A stretch of 64,000 nucleotides of DNA from Diplolepis rosae (Eukaryota; Arthropoda; Insecta; Hymenoptera; Diplolepididae): assembly GCA_030998225.1 (NCBI GenBank), contig JAPYXD010000391.1, positions 806,001 to 870,000 on the forward strand, written 5' to 3'. The position numbers were made by a program, and so were the translations under genes. Below are positions 10,811 through 22,438 of the stretch, in pieces (the stretch's first letter is position 1; every line of letters starts with the position of its first letter). The notes beneath the pieces are model-generated. The model searched no databases and had not been told where the DNA came from. It saw only the letters and a program-made list of their open reading frames with translations.

Positions 10811-13800
10811 ATGTTAGGTTTATTCAGAAAGCGAATCGTTTCTTCTATTCATAGTCAGGTAAATTTTAATCAAATATTACATTTTTGAATTTCAAACAAT
10901 AAAAACATGTAACAACTGAAGCTCGCCATTCAATATGGAATGTGTAGGAGTATGAGGTCAAGACAAATTATATATTTAGTTTATAATTCATTTCCTATTG
11001 CATGACTAGTGTTCCCAAAAAATATAAAATGTTATCAGTCTGTCACTCTACCGCTACCAAAATCATCTTATGAACTTATGAAAGTATATGAAATATTTAA
11101 CTTGAAATGAGAAAAGTGTTTTCAAGTTATAAAAAACTTATAATTTTCACTTATTAAAGCTCTTTAAACGTCATAAACACTTTTTCCTACTTCAATAAAC
11201 TTATTATTTTCAATTTCATAAATTTGAAATTGGCGCTAAAATAAAAGCGAATCAGCGCCTAAGCTGTCCTGGCAAAACTTTGCAGGCGATTTTTGTAGCA
11301 TTTTTTAAGAAAAACTGTTCGTGAACACCTATTGTCCTGTATTGTCCTCATGAAGGAAAGTTCAGGAAACTCCATTGATAAAGAAAAATTATTTTGACGG
11401 CTAAAAAAATTAAACAATACATATTTCATGTGTGAGAAGAATAGACGATTTCAACCAATAACAGTAACCTAATAACACACGAGAAATTTCATTGGCTTGA
11501 AAAAACTCATACTGAAAAGCATTCGAATTTTACGCGGGAAGGATGACGTAAATGATCAAATTTAGTCGAGAATTAATGAATGGCAAGGTAAGATATAAAA
11601 TCACGAGTTTTATGTTTATGCGTTGGATTTCAATGTTACAGGTGGGAGGATCTATTACAAGGACAATATCAATGAGCAAGACGATGTCTTCTCAGGAAAA
11701 ATATATCGAAATGAATCAGATTGATGGAGTGAGTAACTACGCTGATTAAAATAATTAGATAATTATTCATCCTTGATAAAAAAAAATAGTGAATTTGAGT
11801 TTAAAACATATTTTTTAACTTATTTTTTATCGTAAATTATAGGTGAGAAATATAACTCTAAGCAATGAGAAATCACGGAACGCTCTTTCATTAGAAATGA
11901 TAAATATATTATTGTATAATATTACAAGAGATGTGGAAAACCATGAACTTCGTTCTATTGTCATTAAAGCAGCGCCAGGAAAGGTTTTTTCTGCGGGTCA
12001 CAACTTAAAAGAAATGGTGAATTCTTAATTTGATTTATGATAATTGTGTCTGAATGATTTTATACGTTGATTAACTTTTAAGTATTGTTTTAAAGGAAGA
12101 AAAATTCTTTTCAAACTGCATATTCAATCAAATGGCCATAGATCAATCGGACCAAGTGACTCAATTATACATTAATTCGTTCATGTGAGATAACTTTTTA
12201 AATTTACAAAACATCGGCACAAGCACGTCTGTTAACTTCTTTTTAGTAATAATTTTTAAAAAAATTGAAAACTTATAGATAATCACAGTTAGCTGTAAAA
12301 ATGTTTGAAAAATTTTCACTCAAACAAAGTTAAGGAGGTCCACCTGTGTGCTATTTTAAAAAAATCGATTTTTTTTTTAAATTTCTCGCCTCTCTAGAAT
12401 GTGAAAAATGTTGTGGTATCGCCAAAAAATTCTTAAAAACATACCTTTTCTTCACCGAATTACCCCCCTCCCCCCAAGTAAGCCGAATCCAGTGAAAAAG
12501 GGCATGTTTTTAAGAATTTTTTTGGCGATGCAGATAGTGTAAGATTATTCAGTCAATTCCCATATAATAATGCAACATTTGAACAATATTTTCCTAAATT
12601 TTCATTGCAAAATATTGAACATTGAGCTAGTGACAGTGAATATCCGGAGGCGCCTCGAAAAAAAGTTGTTTTGCGGTGTACATCATAACTTGAAACAGAA
12701 TCATTTGAAACAAAAAAATCAAAATGCCTTTGTTAAAGGAGATGTTTCTCGAAGTAACCCAGGGAGGATTTTTTTTCGATTTTTCAATTTTTCTTAGCAC
12801 TTGGAAGCCAAAAAACCGATTTTCGCTAAAAAAATCGGCTAATTTGTTATTGTATAATTGATCATTATTGAAAAAAGAAACAAGCTCCCAGGGATACCTG
12901 GTGAATTATGTGAAGAAGTACTGTACAAAATTTAAAAACGACTGGTCCAGTAGATTTTGAGTTATGGTGTACACGGACTTCAAAAATAACAAGTTTCAGA
13001 AAAACGCTTAAAAGTTTTGCACACTAAAAAATTCAAAATAAAACTCGATAATTCTTTTATACTCACACAGAGTCGTCGATGTTTTCATCAAGATGATCCA
13101 CTCAACTCAAAATTCCTGAAGCACTCGAAGTACCGCCGGCACAGAGGTGGACCCCCTTAACACACATTCTTTATTGTCTTTTCTTGTATATTTAATAAAT
13201 TTTCAAGAAAATATTTTGTGAAATGAAAACATGAACTTTTACGGGGATTTGGTCACATGGCCTGGTTAATCCATGGCCTTGAAGAAACTTTTGTTTATTA
13301 CAATGAACAATCCCTATGTTTTTGAACAATTACTTAATTTTTTTTGAAAAAGTGAAATTGTTACCTTATCACAGATACATTATTGCTTGCGTCATTTAGA
13401 CGTCAGAGGATGGCAGCAGTCACCACCAATTAATTTTTGAGACATTCGAGCTTCTAATGAAAGAAATTATGAAATGTCCTGTTCCTGTAATCGCTGCAGT
13501 TGATGGTCTAGCTGCTGCAGCTGGATGTCAGTTGGTTGCAGCTTGTGATATTGCCCTTTGCACTGAGAATAGTAGTTTTTCAACCCCTGGGTACGTCGAA
13601 TCTGAAAATCAAATTTCATATGAGAAAAGAAAACACCGAATTTCTATTATTTCAAATTTCTGATGTGAATTTTTAATTATTTTATAATTATTCATTTTTA
13701 GAGCAAATTTCGGAATATTTTGTTCGACTCCAGGAATTCCTCTGGTTAGGAATGTTTCTAGAAAAGTCGCAGCCCACATGTTATTCACGGGTTTACCAAT

Positions 13801-14309
13801 TTCGGCAAAGGAAGCCTATGACGCAGGACTCGTTAGCAAAGTTGTACCTAAAGACAAATTTGGTAAAATACAAGAATCTAAACATTTCAACTATTCAATT
13901 TTAATCCATTAAGTAATCATTTTAACAAAATATGGAAAAATTTATTTACTGTTTACAATTATAAATTACTAAAAATCAAAATTTTCGAATTAGTATTATT
14001 GGGAGTAAATTTGTAAATAACACAATTTATTGGTCAAAAAAATATTCATTACTAATCCAATTTATATTTTCAGAGGAAGAAATAAATAAAATCACTGACG
14101 CTATAAAAACTAAAAGTCGGTCTGTAATTCGACTTGGTAAAAGATTTCTCTACGAACAAATGGATCTCGATATATCGACAGCCTATTCTCTTGGGACAGA
14201 AATTATGGTCGGGAATTTAAAACTTAAAGACGCACAAGAAGGAATAAAAAGTTTTTCTGAAAAAAGAAAGCCAACCTGGACCCACGGTTATGAGAAAGAA
14301 GAATTATAG
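10811..14309 (+). CDS. ECHDC3: Enoyl-CoA hydratase domain-containing protein 3, mitochondrial
   Basis: Crotonase-fold protein of the ECHDC3 family, expected in mitochondria. Coding exons: 10811-10858, 11642-11728, 11843-12016, 13400-13590, 13702-13862, 14074-14309, giving 298 aa, close to the vertebrate protein. All splice phases agree. The N-terminus MLGLFRKRIVSSIHSQ is basic and free of acidic residues, like a mitochondrial presequence. Family landmarks: SNEKSRNALSLEM, the first oxyanion-hole motif SAGHNLKEM, the second in PVPVIAAVDGLAAAAGCQLV, CDIAL, STPGANFGIFCSTPG, and KRKPTWTH near the C-terminus. The glutamate used by classical enoyl-CoA hydratase is glutamine in GCQL, as in other ECHDC3 members, so hydratase activity should not be assumed. 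The 1.4-kb third intron carries a TTAA-flanked element. A poly(A) signal AATAAAG follows at about 14324. Confidence 0.93.
12334..13156. mobile_element. TTAA-flanked non-autonomous element in ECHDC3 intron 3
   Basis: Flanked by TTAA at 12330-12333 and 13157-13160. The left end GGAGGTCCACCTGTGTGC and the inverted right end GGGGTCCACCTCTGTGCC form terminal inverted repeats. Inside is a second inverted structure around a C-rich/G-rich spacer (about 12420-12540), with GGCGAT and TTAAGAATTTTTT words in both orientations. The 823 bp encode nothing convincing. TTAA duplication points to a piggyBac-like or another TTAA-specific transposase; ends differ from classical piggyBac. Confidence 0.7.
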
Positions 14310-16063
14310 GTATATTATTGAAAATAAAGACAAGAATAATAATCTATTGTATTAAAATTTAGTTTGTAAAAAGATTTGAATATTTTATTAATTTTTGAAC
14401 GTTACAAAATTTTATAATTTTACTAAGAAATATCAACTTATACGAAAAAGAACTTTGTGATAAATAAACTATAATTGACAACTATGTTTGGATCAAAAAT
14501 AACAGAAAAAACTTTTCTATGTTTTCGCCCACCTATTTTTGATTCGAATGCGGTTTAAAATTTTTAAATGCTCCTACGGATTATAAGAGACTTTTTTTGA
14601 ATACAATATAATTTATTGTACAATTTGATAAATGCTTCTTACATTTTTCTTTGAAAAGAACATTGTTTCAACCTTATAATTTATTGTTAAATTATTGAAT
14701 AAATAATCACTTTAACCAATTTGCTCTATCCACAGATACTAAATGAAGATTGAATCGTATTCATCTACACTGATCCAACCATATTTTCATGGATTATCGC
14801 AGCAAAATGATTGTCCCCACAAAAAAAATATGAGCAGTTTTGCCTAAGAATTCAAGATCAAATTAAGATGTATTTCTAATTAATTTCATTTTACTTGGTT
14901 GTACAGTTTATGCCAAAAAAGATGTTGTTGATCATAATTGTATAACGCAGATAACACAGATTTGAGTTCTCTTTTAGTAGTTCTTAAACCTTATTTTTCT
15001 TAAGCATAATACACGCGCTGCAGATAAAAAATATTAATCGGCAAAGTATAATATATGTATATAAATTGATTACCCCAGCGATGAATAGTAAAAATGATGA
15101 AATTCTTGAATGGCCTATAACTTTGCCAACTTTTAGAATTTTAATTTCCAAAAAATACATTCTTGTAGAAAGTTCAAAAGCGCAACTTTTTTCTCATATG
15201 AAAATAAGTTGTATTTTATGCTATTTTTGAAAAATGCTATACAAAATTGTTTAAATAATTATATATGCTATACTATCCAGAAGCTCAAATGTCAATGTTA
15301 TGGTAATAGAAGTCAAGTGCAATTCTCTCAGGCTGACAAAATTCTTATGTATAAATATTATGTATATTTGAACGATAATATCAATCAGGCATAAGAAGCA
15401 TGCTGACCAACAAATGTAGATCATGACTATAATTAGCCTGATTATAGGAACGAATTAGGCTAACACCAGACAGATTATTACTTTGGTAGAATCGATAAAA
15501 TAGGTAAAAATATCCAGAAAAGTGATAAGAGAAGCACTTTGACCCCACCAGAAGTCAGAAGACTACATTGTATCAGTAGTTTCAATTATTTTAATTGATG
15601 CATTGTGATAAGATGGATAATATCTCTCTGAGTGGTTCAGGACCATTTTTTGCCAAAAGCTTTATCACTCACAAACAAATTATGAAAGTTTTTTTATTGA
15701 AATAAAACAATATTGAATTGTGGAATTAAATTTTAAAAAATTCGATTCCTCTCCTTGCATTATTAGAGTATTTATATAATATATATTATTCAAAGAATTT
15801 GAAAATCTTTCTGCGGAAAAAAAGACGCTTTCGACTCCGCTGGGACTCGAGCCCAGGTCTTTCGATTGCCGAACCTCCGATAATGTAGGTAGTGACAAAA
15901 ATTTCAAACTCACCTAATTAATTTGAAATATATATAATTACACAAAAAATAATTATTAATTTAAATACTACCAAAAAATTTGTTTTCATCCGAATTGTCC
16001 TCAGTTCCTTAAATAACGAATCCAAATTTATTAATTTTTATCAGAGTGATAATGCGAAAATAA
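14310..16063. other. Intergenic between ECHDC3 and the next gene
   Basis: Starts with the ECHDC3 3' UTR. Otherwise AT-rich DNA with no supported gene. A possible tRNA-derived SINE remnant is at 15780-15900. Confidence 0.4.
15780..15900 (-). mobile_element. Possible tRNA-derived SINE remnant
   Basis: On the minus strand about 15880-15830 reads like the 3' half of a tRNA: GGTTCGGCAATCGAAAGACC, then the B-box-like GGGCTCGAGTCCCAGC. A matching 5' half with a clear A box and acceptor stem is not seen, so it is not a functional tRNA gene. Could also be chance. Confidence 0.3.
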
Positions 16064-16097
16064 TTGCGCATAAATAATAAATTGATACTCTGTATTA

Positions 16098-18963
16098 AGT
16101 CAGCGAGACTCCCGCGAACTTTTGGAGTTAGATTGTGGAAACAGGGTAAAGATAAGGCCAACTTTGACGTCGATAACTTTGTAAAGAATACGAAAAAGTC
16201 AGTGTCTGGTGACATTCAGCAACTCTGTTCTTGGTATGTATTCTGATATCGGTATCTACGTCAAGCTAAAGAAATGAGAAATCTCTCAACTAGAAATCAT
16301 CGGACTCATAAAACAAAGATCTTCTCTGAGTACGTGCCAGTTCACAGTTAGTGTTCTGCCTGAATACCAAGCTTTTGAAAACAGTGCTTCATAAACTCAA
16401 AGTGATTCAGTTTTCGGATGTTATCCTTCTGAGTTGAAGAGAAAGTTAGTAACTCTCAAAAGCTCGACATTTTGGAATTTCGTTCATCTATTGCAATATA
16501 CAAATCGAATGAGGTTAAGAAAAAAAGGCAAAGCTCATCGCCTGGGTAAAACAGCCGGAAGTAATCGTCTTCTTGGCGAGAAAATTCAAAAAGAAAACAT
16601 TAGAAAGTATACAAGAAGAGAAATTACGGAACTGCTATTTGAAACTTGCTTCGGTTAGTTTTTTTCTATTTTCAGCAATGTATTAATTATTAATTTTAAT
16701 AAAACGCAAATGTATTCATTCTATTTCTTTAATTTAGTGCATTTCAATTCGTAAATCACTCTTTCTTAATTCAGCTCAAGAAACAATATAGTGTTTAAAT
16801 TAGAATTGTTTTCAATCAGAATCAATCCGAATGAATCCGAGGTCGGAATGATTCGGATTAATTTGGATTGATGTTTTACCGTTTTTCATCAAACGAGATA
16901 TAAAAAGTTTTTCGGATTGGTTCGGAATGATTCGCATTGACTTGGATACAAATATCGGAATAAATCGGAATAGTTCTGATTGGCTCGGAATGGTTTCCTA
17001 TCCGATACTTTCGCCAGAAAAATCTATTCCAAGAAACAGAGAATCTGAAAAAGTTAAACTTTATTTTGATAAATAACTTTTTTCAAATTAAGTTTTATCA
17101 AATTTAAAAAAATAGAATGAAATAAGATTAAATTTTAAATATTTCCTAAGATTTCTTTAATTTAGTGCATTTCAATTCGTAAAACACTCTTTCTTGATGA
17201 AGCTCAAGAAACAATATGGTGTTTAAATTAGAATTGTTTGGCAAATAAGTGGTAGGATTTTAAAAATTTGAAAGGGTTATGAACGAACATTTTGTCTGGA
17301 CTTTAGCCAAGTAAAGCGAATGTAAATAAGTTTCTTGATTATAGAAAACAAACTAAAACAAAATCACTAAACTTGATATAGTTACATCAAAAATTGTGAA
17401 ACAAGTCCATTATCATAAAATGAGTCACTTTACTTATAAATACAATAAAATTCATGATTATTGACATTTTAACTCAAGGTTAATTTTATAATCATACGAA
17501 TTTGACCAACTTAAATAGATTGATAAGTTTCTTATCGTTCTTATTCCTTTTAACAGTTTGATATTTGATTCTTAAAAAACCCAAATTTCAAAAATTAGAA
17601 GTTAATAATAAGCGTAATTAATTTTTAACATTTTGTGATTCACTCAAGCAAAACCCTGGCGAAAGGATCGGATAGGCATTCATTCCGAGCCAATCAGAAC
17701 TATTCCGATTCATTCCGAACCAATCCGAAAAATGTTTTATAACTCGTTTGATGAAAAACGTTAAAAAATCGACAGAATCTAATCCGAATTAATCCGAGGC
17801 AACAATCCGAAAGAATCCGAACCAATTTTTTAATCCAGATCAATCCGATCAATCCAAGCTAGGATTGATCCAAACCAAATTTTCAATTAGAATCAATCCG
17901 AATGAATCCGAGGTCGGAATGATTCGGATTAATTTTGATTAAAAATTCGGTTCTGGTCAATCCGAGATCGGATTGAAAACTTGGTTTCGGATTTGTTCGG
18001 ATTCATTCGGATTGTTGCCTCGGATTAAATCGGATTAGGTTAGATCGATTTTTTACCGTTTTTCATCAAACGAGTTACAAAACGTTTTTCGGATTGGTTC
18101 GGGATGATTCGCATTCACCCGGATACAGATATCGGAATGAATCGGAATAGTTCTGATTGGCTCGGAATGGATTCCTATCCGATAATTCTCCAGGGAAGCC
18201 AAGTAAAATTCAAATCTATTCCAGGAAATAGAAAATCTGAAAAAGTTAAACTTTATTTTGATAGCTAACTTTTTTAAAATGAAGATTTATAAAATTTAAA
18301 AAAATAGAATGAAATAAGATTAAATTTAAAAATATTTTCTAAGATGAATTTAATTATATTTCAGACTGTAATAAAATGTCTTCAATACCACAGGGAGCTT
18401 TTGCATCACGTAAAGTGCGTCAGAATATTGATCAGCTGTCATTAAGATCGAAAGTGGAAAACAAAGGAGAAGGAAAAAAGTATTTCTACCTGAAATCTCA
18501 AGAAGGTGGAATATATTCAATTTTCGTATAGATTAGATAAAAACTTTAATATTCCCCTTTTTCATCTAATTAACTCTTACCATTAGAAAATTTATGAATA
18601 TTATAGGGAAAAAGATAACTGAAAAATATTTTTCGATGATAACATTTGCAAGAATGAACTTCTTACATTTTTAAAAACAATTTCTCAATAAAAATGCTAT
18701 TTAACTAAAACGTATAATTAAAACTGTTGAATAAAAATTAATTTTTCAATCAATTATTTTCAGGAATGGAGTTAACACCTCTTCAATATAACAGCAAGTT
18801 AATGAATAGTATCTGGGGCTTATACAATCGTTACTCGGTGCATAATTTCAAAAAAATTATTGATGCTAATGAAGGGGTTCTTACGGCGGCTTGGGGGGTT
18901 GTTTTTCAAAATAACCCTCCTTCTACGGTCTTAGATAACAAGGTCGCCGTAAAAAATTCTTAA
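16098..18963 (+). CDS. Unrecognised multi-exon protein, 5' end uncertain
   Basis: Four exons join in frame: one ending at 16233 (start unclear, open from 16064), then 16403-16653, 18365-18505 and 18764-18963 (TAA). Junction phases 2, 1 and 1 all match, with donors GTATGT, GTTAGT and GTGGAA; the acceptor before 16403 is weak. The second exon is strongly basic (RLRKKGKAHRLGKTAGSNR). The third has SSIPQGAFASRKVRQNIDQL. The last has LTPLQYNSKLMNSIWGLYNR and a conserved-looking tail with EGVLTAAWGVVFQNNPPST. No signal peptide, membrane segment or named domain is visible, and I do not recognise the family. Retention of the 258-bp last intron would give an early stop after about nine more codons. 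The frame continuity over three junctions argues that it is a real gene. Confidence 0.6.
16813..17020. mobile_element. Truncated TTCGGATT-rich element
   Basis: Shares the AATCAATCCGAATGAATCCG start of the right half of the 17654-18195 element and ends CCTATCCGATACTTTCGCCAG, the family's terminal sequence. It lacks the left half. Confidence 0.6.
17654..18195. mobile_element. Foldback-like element rich in TTCGGATT, copy with ends CCCTGG/CCAGGG
   Basis: Left end CCCTGGCGAAAGGATCGGAT, right end inverse (CCTATCCGATAATTCTCCAGGG, the last 22 bases to 18195). The body alternates ATTCGGATT and AATCCGAAT words in both orientations, so it folds extensively. A related full-length member lies at 55396-56021. 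No ORF. Confidence 0.7.
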
Positions 18964-21025
18964 GTTCTTGGTACTGAAAGTGTCATTAAAGTTGTAGGCA
19001 TGCACAGTTGAAAAATGAAAATTTAGCAGCTGAGTTTATACTGAATGTTTAGCAGAGAACTTTACTTACATATGTTTCACATCAAGTGACTTATGAATAA
19101 AGACATTTTTAATGGAACAAACTTTTATTTTTATCCTTTTTTTATATTAAAAATCCTCAAGGATATACTATATTTATACGTATGAACTGTTTATTATTTA
19201 ATACATAATTATTATTTTATAGGTGCACAAAAGAATATAGATTATAAAATCCTAAATTGAAAAAACTTGAAAGTTTCATCTGAACTAGCAAAATAGTTAG
19301 CATCAGGGCCGAATTTACCGACGAGGGTGCCCTGTGCAAACTAGAATAACCGCCCCTCCCCTCTGTTACTTCAATAAACATTGTCAAGGCACGAGTTTTT
19401 AAAAATAAAAACAGTGATTACGTTCTAATAAGATTCATAGTATAAGAGATCTAGATATTTTGGTTTTTAAGCATTGAAAATTTATATTTAAGAATTTTGA
19501 AGAAAAACGCATATAAACCCTCATTTTTTCCGCCCTCTTTGAGGCGCCGCCCTGGGCAGCTGCCCATATTGATCTTTTTTAAATTCGCCCCTGATTATCA
19601 TACACTCAATAATTTTTTCTAATATCAGATTTCTATAATCTAAAAAAATATTTTTTAAAAAACAAGAAGAAAATTTTTTAAATTTCAAAGATGATTTAAA
19701 ATTATAACCTAAAAAAATATTGCTATACTTTTCTTAAAGAATTTAATATAATTGAGGAAATAAAAAATAATCTTTGGTAATGACTACTCTTTAATATTTA
19801 AAGTAATTTTTCTTCAAATTGAAGGAAATCAGACTTTTTCTCAGAAATAAATTTCCTTCAAAGAATTACTTCGTGTTTTAGATGATTTTCAAAATAAATG
19901 CTATTTTATTTCCTTTTTATCGAATTGGTAAATATTTCCAAAATAGTGTAAATAATCATTATTACATGATTATAAAAGTTCGTTTTGTTGGATATTCTAT
20001 TATTGAAATCGCAGTTTTATTCAGTTATATATTGCATTATACATACAGTGCCGGCTTGAACGATACCAGCGCCCTGTTCGAGAATTTGTAAAAGTACAAA
20101 GCGATTGTATGTATAATGTATATTACAATAAGATGTAAAATTAATACGTATATCACGTAGTAATTGTAATTCTAATTTAATTCTTCTAATTTGTAATTCT
20201 ACGACGAGTAACGTGTTGTATTATTACATTTCGTCTTGAATTCAAACGTGTCACGTAGCATAATTACAATTCGATTATAATTTCACAGAATATAAATAAT
20301 TTTACAACGTGCAATGTAGTATTTTTACAATCGCTTTATATATTTAGAATTGCTTTTTGTAGTTCTACAAAAATATTTTTTTAAAGTGTGGGTTTTTTGA
20401 GTTGAAATAGAGAAATGCAAACCAATTTAACCAATAGGTTAATTTTTTGCTTTTCCTCGTTTGCACAAAAAATGCATACCTGTAAATATATGATTATCTT
20501 ACCAATTAATAAACTTTTTCTGTGCTTGATATATTAGTTAGAAATATTAGAATTAATTACGTTAATTACTTATTAAAATAGTGCTCCGTGAAATCAGTTA
20601 GAAATGTTAGAATTTAGAATTCGAACGATTCAAAACAAGTTGAAACACGGAAAGCACGCGGCACGCGTTCGAACCGGAAATCAATTCAAAGATGGCAGCT
20701 GATATGCAGCAGTTTTAAAATTGTACACGCAGGGGTTGGCGCAGGTGATCTATTAATTTCTGAAATTAGTCGAATATTTTCGCATATGAATGTATATTTA
20801 GTTTTTTCCTACGAATGAAAGTAAAAGAAGGACTAAATTACACAAATGACATGCGAAAAAAGAAATTCGAGCGGTGCTTGAACAGAAAGTAACAGAAAGA
20901 TTCGATATTCGAACCACTTTTACAGCTTCCGTCTTCCGTCTTCCGATCTCTAAACAACCACTTTTTTCACGTTCGCGGTTCGCGGCAGTTCGTTTTTCCG
21001 TGACAGTTCGCGACGAACCGGCAAA
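18964..21025. other. Intergenic, with hAT-type MITE and FBXO45 promoter region
   Basis: Contains the 19304-19593 MITE and a 20087-20345 stretch with loosely inverted GTACAAAGCGATTGTA/TACAATCGCTTTATA ends. The GC-richer 20640-21025 stretch just upstream of the FBXO45 ATG is the probable promoter and 5' UTR. No other gene seen. Confidence 0.45.
19304..19593. mobile_element. hAT-type MITE, about 290 bp
   Basis: Ends are CAGGGCCGAATTTA and the inverse AAATTCGCCCCTG, the CAGGGGCGAATTT termini common in hAT elements. Sub-terminal CCCTGGGCAGCTGCCC (19548-19565) pairs with GGGTGCCCTGTGC on the left. The flanking 8-mers GTTAGCAT and ATTATCAT agree at six positions, a decayed 8-bp target duplication. 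No ORF. Confidence 0.68.
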
Positions 21026-22438
21026 ATGGACGATGTAGTATCCCGATTGTCTGATCATGTTTTAGAAGTGATATTTTCATATTTGGACTTACACTCAATG
21101 AGAAACTGTTCATTAGTCTGCAAAAACTGGTACAGACTTCTTAATGACGAGAATAATGATGTTTGGCGGATGCACTGTATCAGAAAATTGGCCCAGGAAA
21201 TGCTTAGTTCAGACTTGCTGTCATCTGTCCCAACGTATAAAGCAAAGTTACGTGCATTTTATCACGCTTGGAATCCAAATGATTGTTCGCGTAACATTTA
21301 CATCAAGTCTAATGGTTTCACACTGCACAGGTAGATCTACGAATTTTTTTATAATTCCTGCTAGAAAAGTCGATTTCATGTCCATTAAGAACACAAACTT
21401 TTTCAGTTTTCATTGTATGAGCAGAAAATTTCAACCGAAGGGCTTATTTTGATAATATATTTATAATTTCAAAAATTATACTACATTGTTTAATTACCAC
21501 AATTTTAAAGATTGAGGTTAGGATTTTTTACATTGATTATGAAGTATTTACATTTTGTTTATAGTAATGTTACTAAAGGTTTTTTTCTGATGTATTTTTG
21601 TTATGTGCTTTTGTTATGTGCTATTACTTCACATAATTTTACGTAATTAATTTTTAATATTTATTTTTCATTTAATATAAGACGAACTTGTCTCTCAAGC
21701 AATCATACATTTTAGAAATCCAGTGGCGCAAAGTACAGATATGTGTAGAGGCAAAATAGGATTTCGACATGGAAGACATGCATGGGAAGTGATATGGGAA
21801 GGACCTTTAGGAACAGTTGCAGTTATTGGAATAGCAACAGAGGAAGCTCCACTCCTGTGCCACGGATACGTCGCGCTTCTTGGCTCTGATGAGCATTCAT
21901 GGGGATGGAATCTCGTTGACAATCACCTATTGCACAACGGTGATGCGCAAGGAAACTATCCTCTACTCAACAATGCTCCCAAATACCAAGTATATTATTT
22001 TTTAACAACTCTGGAATTCCGAAATTTAAACAGAAAGCGAATAAATATTTGAGCTATTTTTCTCGAAAGTAAACTATTATTTTTTGTAACAAAAATTTAT
22101 TTTTGTTTTGCAGGTCGGAGAAAGAATTAGAGTTATTTTGGACTGCGATGATAATACATTATCTTTCGAAAAAAACTACGAATTCTTAGGCGTAGCTTTC
22201 AGAGGTAAAATATAATTAAATTACTTCAAATAAAAGACAGACGAATTAAGTTTTAATCAAAGAAAAAGTATCTGGTTTTAGAGAAATTTACTTCCGATTT
22301 ACACTTATATTGAGTTAGTTAAATACTTGAATGGTTTTTGCAGGACTTCCAGATAAAAGATTATATCCTTCAGTTTCGGCTGTCTATGGAAACACGGAAG
22401 TTTCAATGGTGTATTTAGGCCCGCCTTTGGATGGCTAA
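21026..22438 (+). CDS. FBXO45: F-box/SPRY domain protein, Highwire-complex E3 subunit
   Basis: Orthologue of vertebrate FBXO45 and Drosophila Fsn. Exons 21026-21330, 21716-21989, 22114-22204, 22344-22438; 254 aa, the usual length, with all phases consistent. Residues about 4-48 form the F-box ([20 protein letters not shown], then [12 protein letters not shown]), which binds Skp1. Residues about 100-254 form the SPRY domain, with [59 protein letters not shown] and the C-terminal [19 protein letters not shown]. In other animals the protein joins Highwire/MYCBP2 in an atypical Skp1-containing ubiquitin ligase that lowers DLK/Wallenda kinase and limits synapse growth. The ATG has a good context (CAAAATGG). 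No defect seen. Confidence 0.97.

Larger units (their letters stand above)
16654..18364 (+). repeat. Internally duplicated intron carrying TTCGGATT-type elements
   Basis: The intron of the unrecognised gene contains two copies of the same arrangement. About 16732-16810 matches 17165-17240 (GTGCATTTCAATTCGTAAA, then ACAATATRGTGTTTAAATTA). About 17038-17162 matches 18228-18350 (GAAAAAGTTAAACTTTATTT, then AATAGAATGAAATAAGATTA). Between them sit a short (16813-17020) and a long (17654-18195) member of the same TTCGGATT-rich element. This looks like a local duplication after one insertion, followed by rearrangement. Confidence 0.65.

Noticed and set aside
15830..15880. Functional tRNA gene
   Set aside because: Only a B-box-like half is visible; no matching acceptor stem or A box, so at most a SINE remnant.
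20087..20345. Complete MITE upstream of FBXO45
   Set aside because: Only short loosely inverse words at the ends; similarity is within what AT-rich DNA gives by chance.
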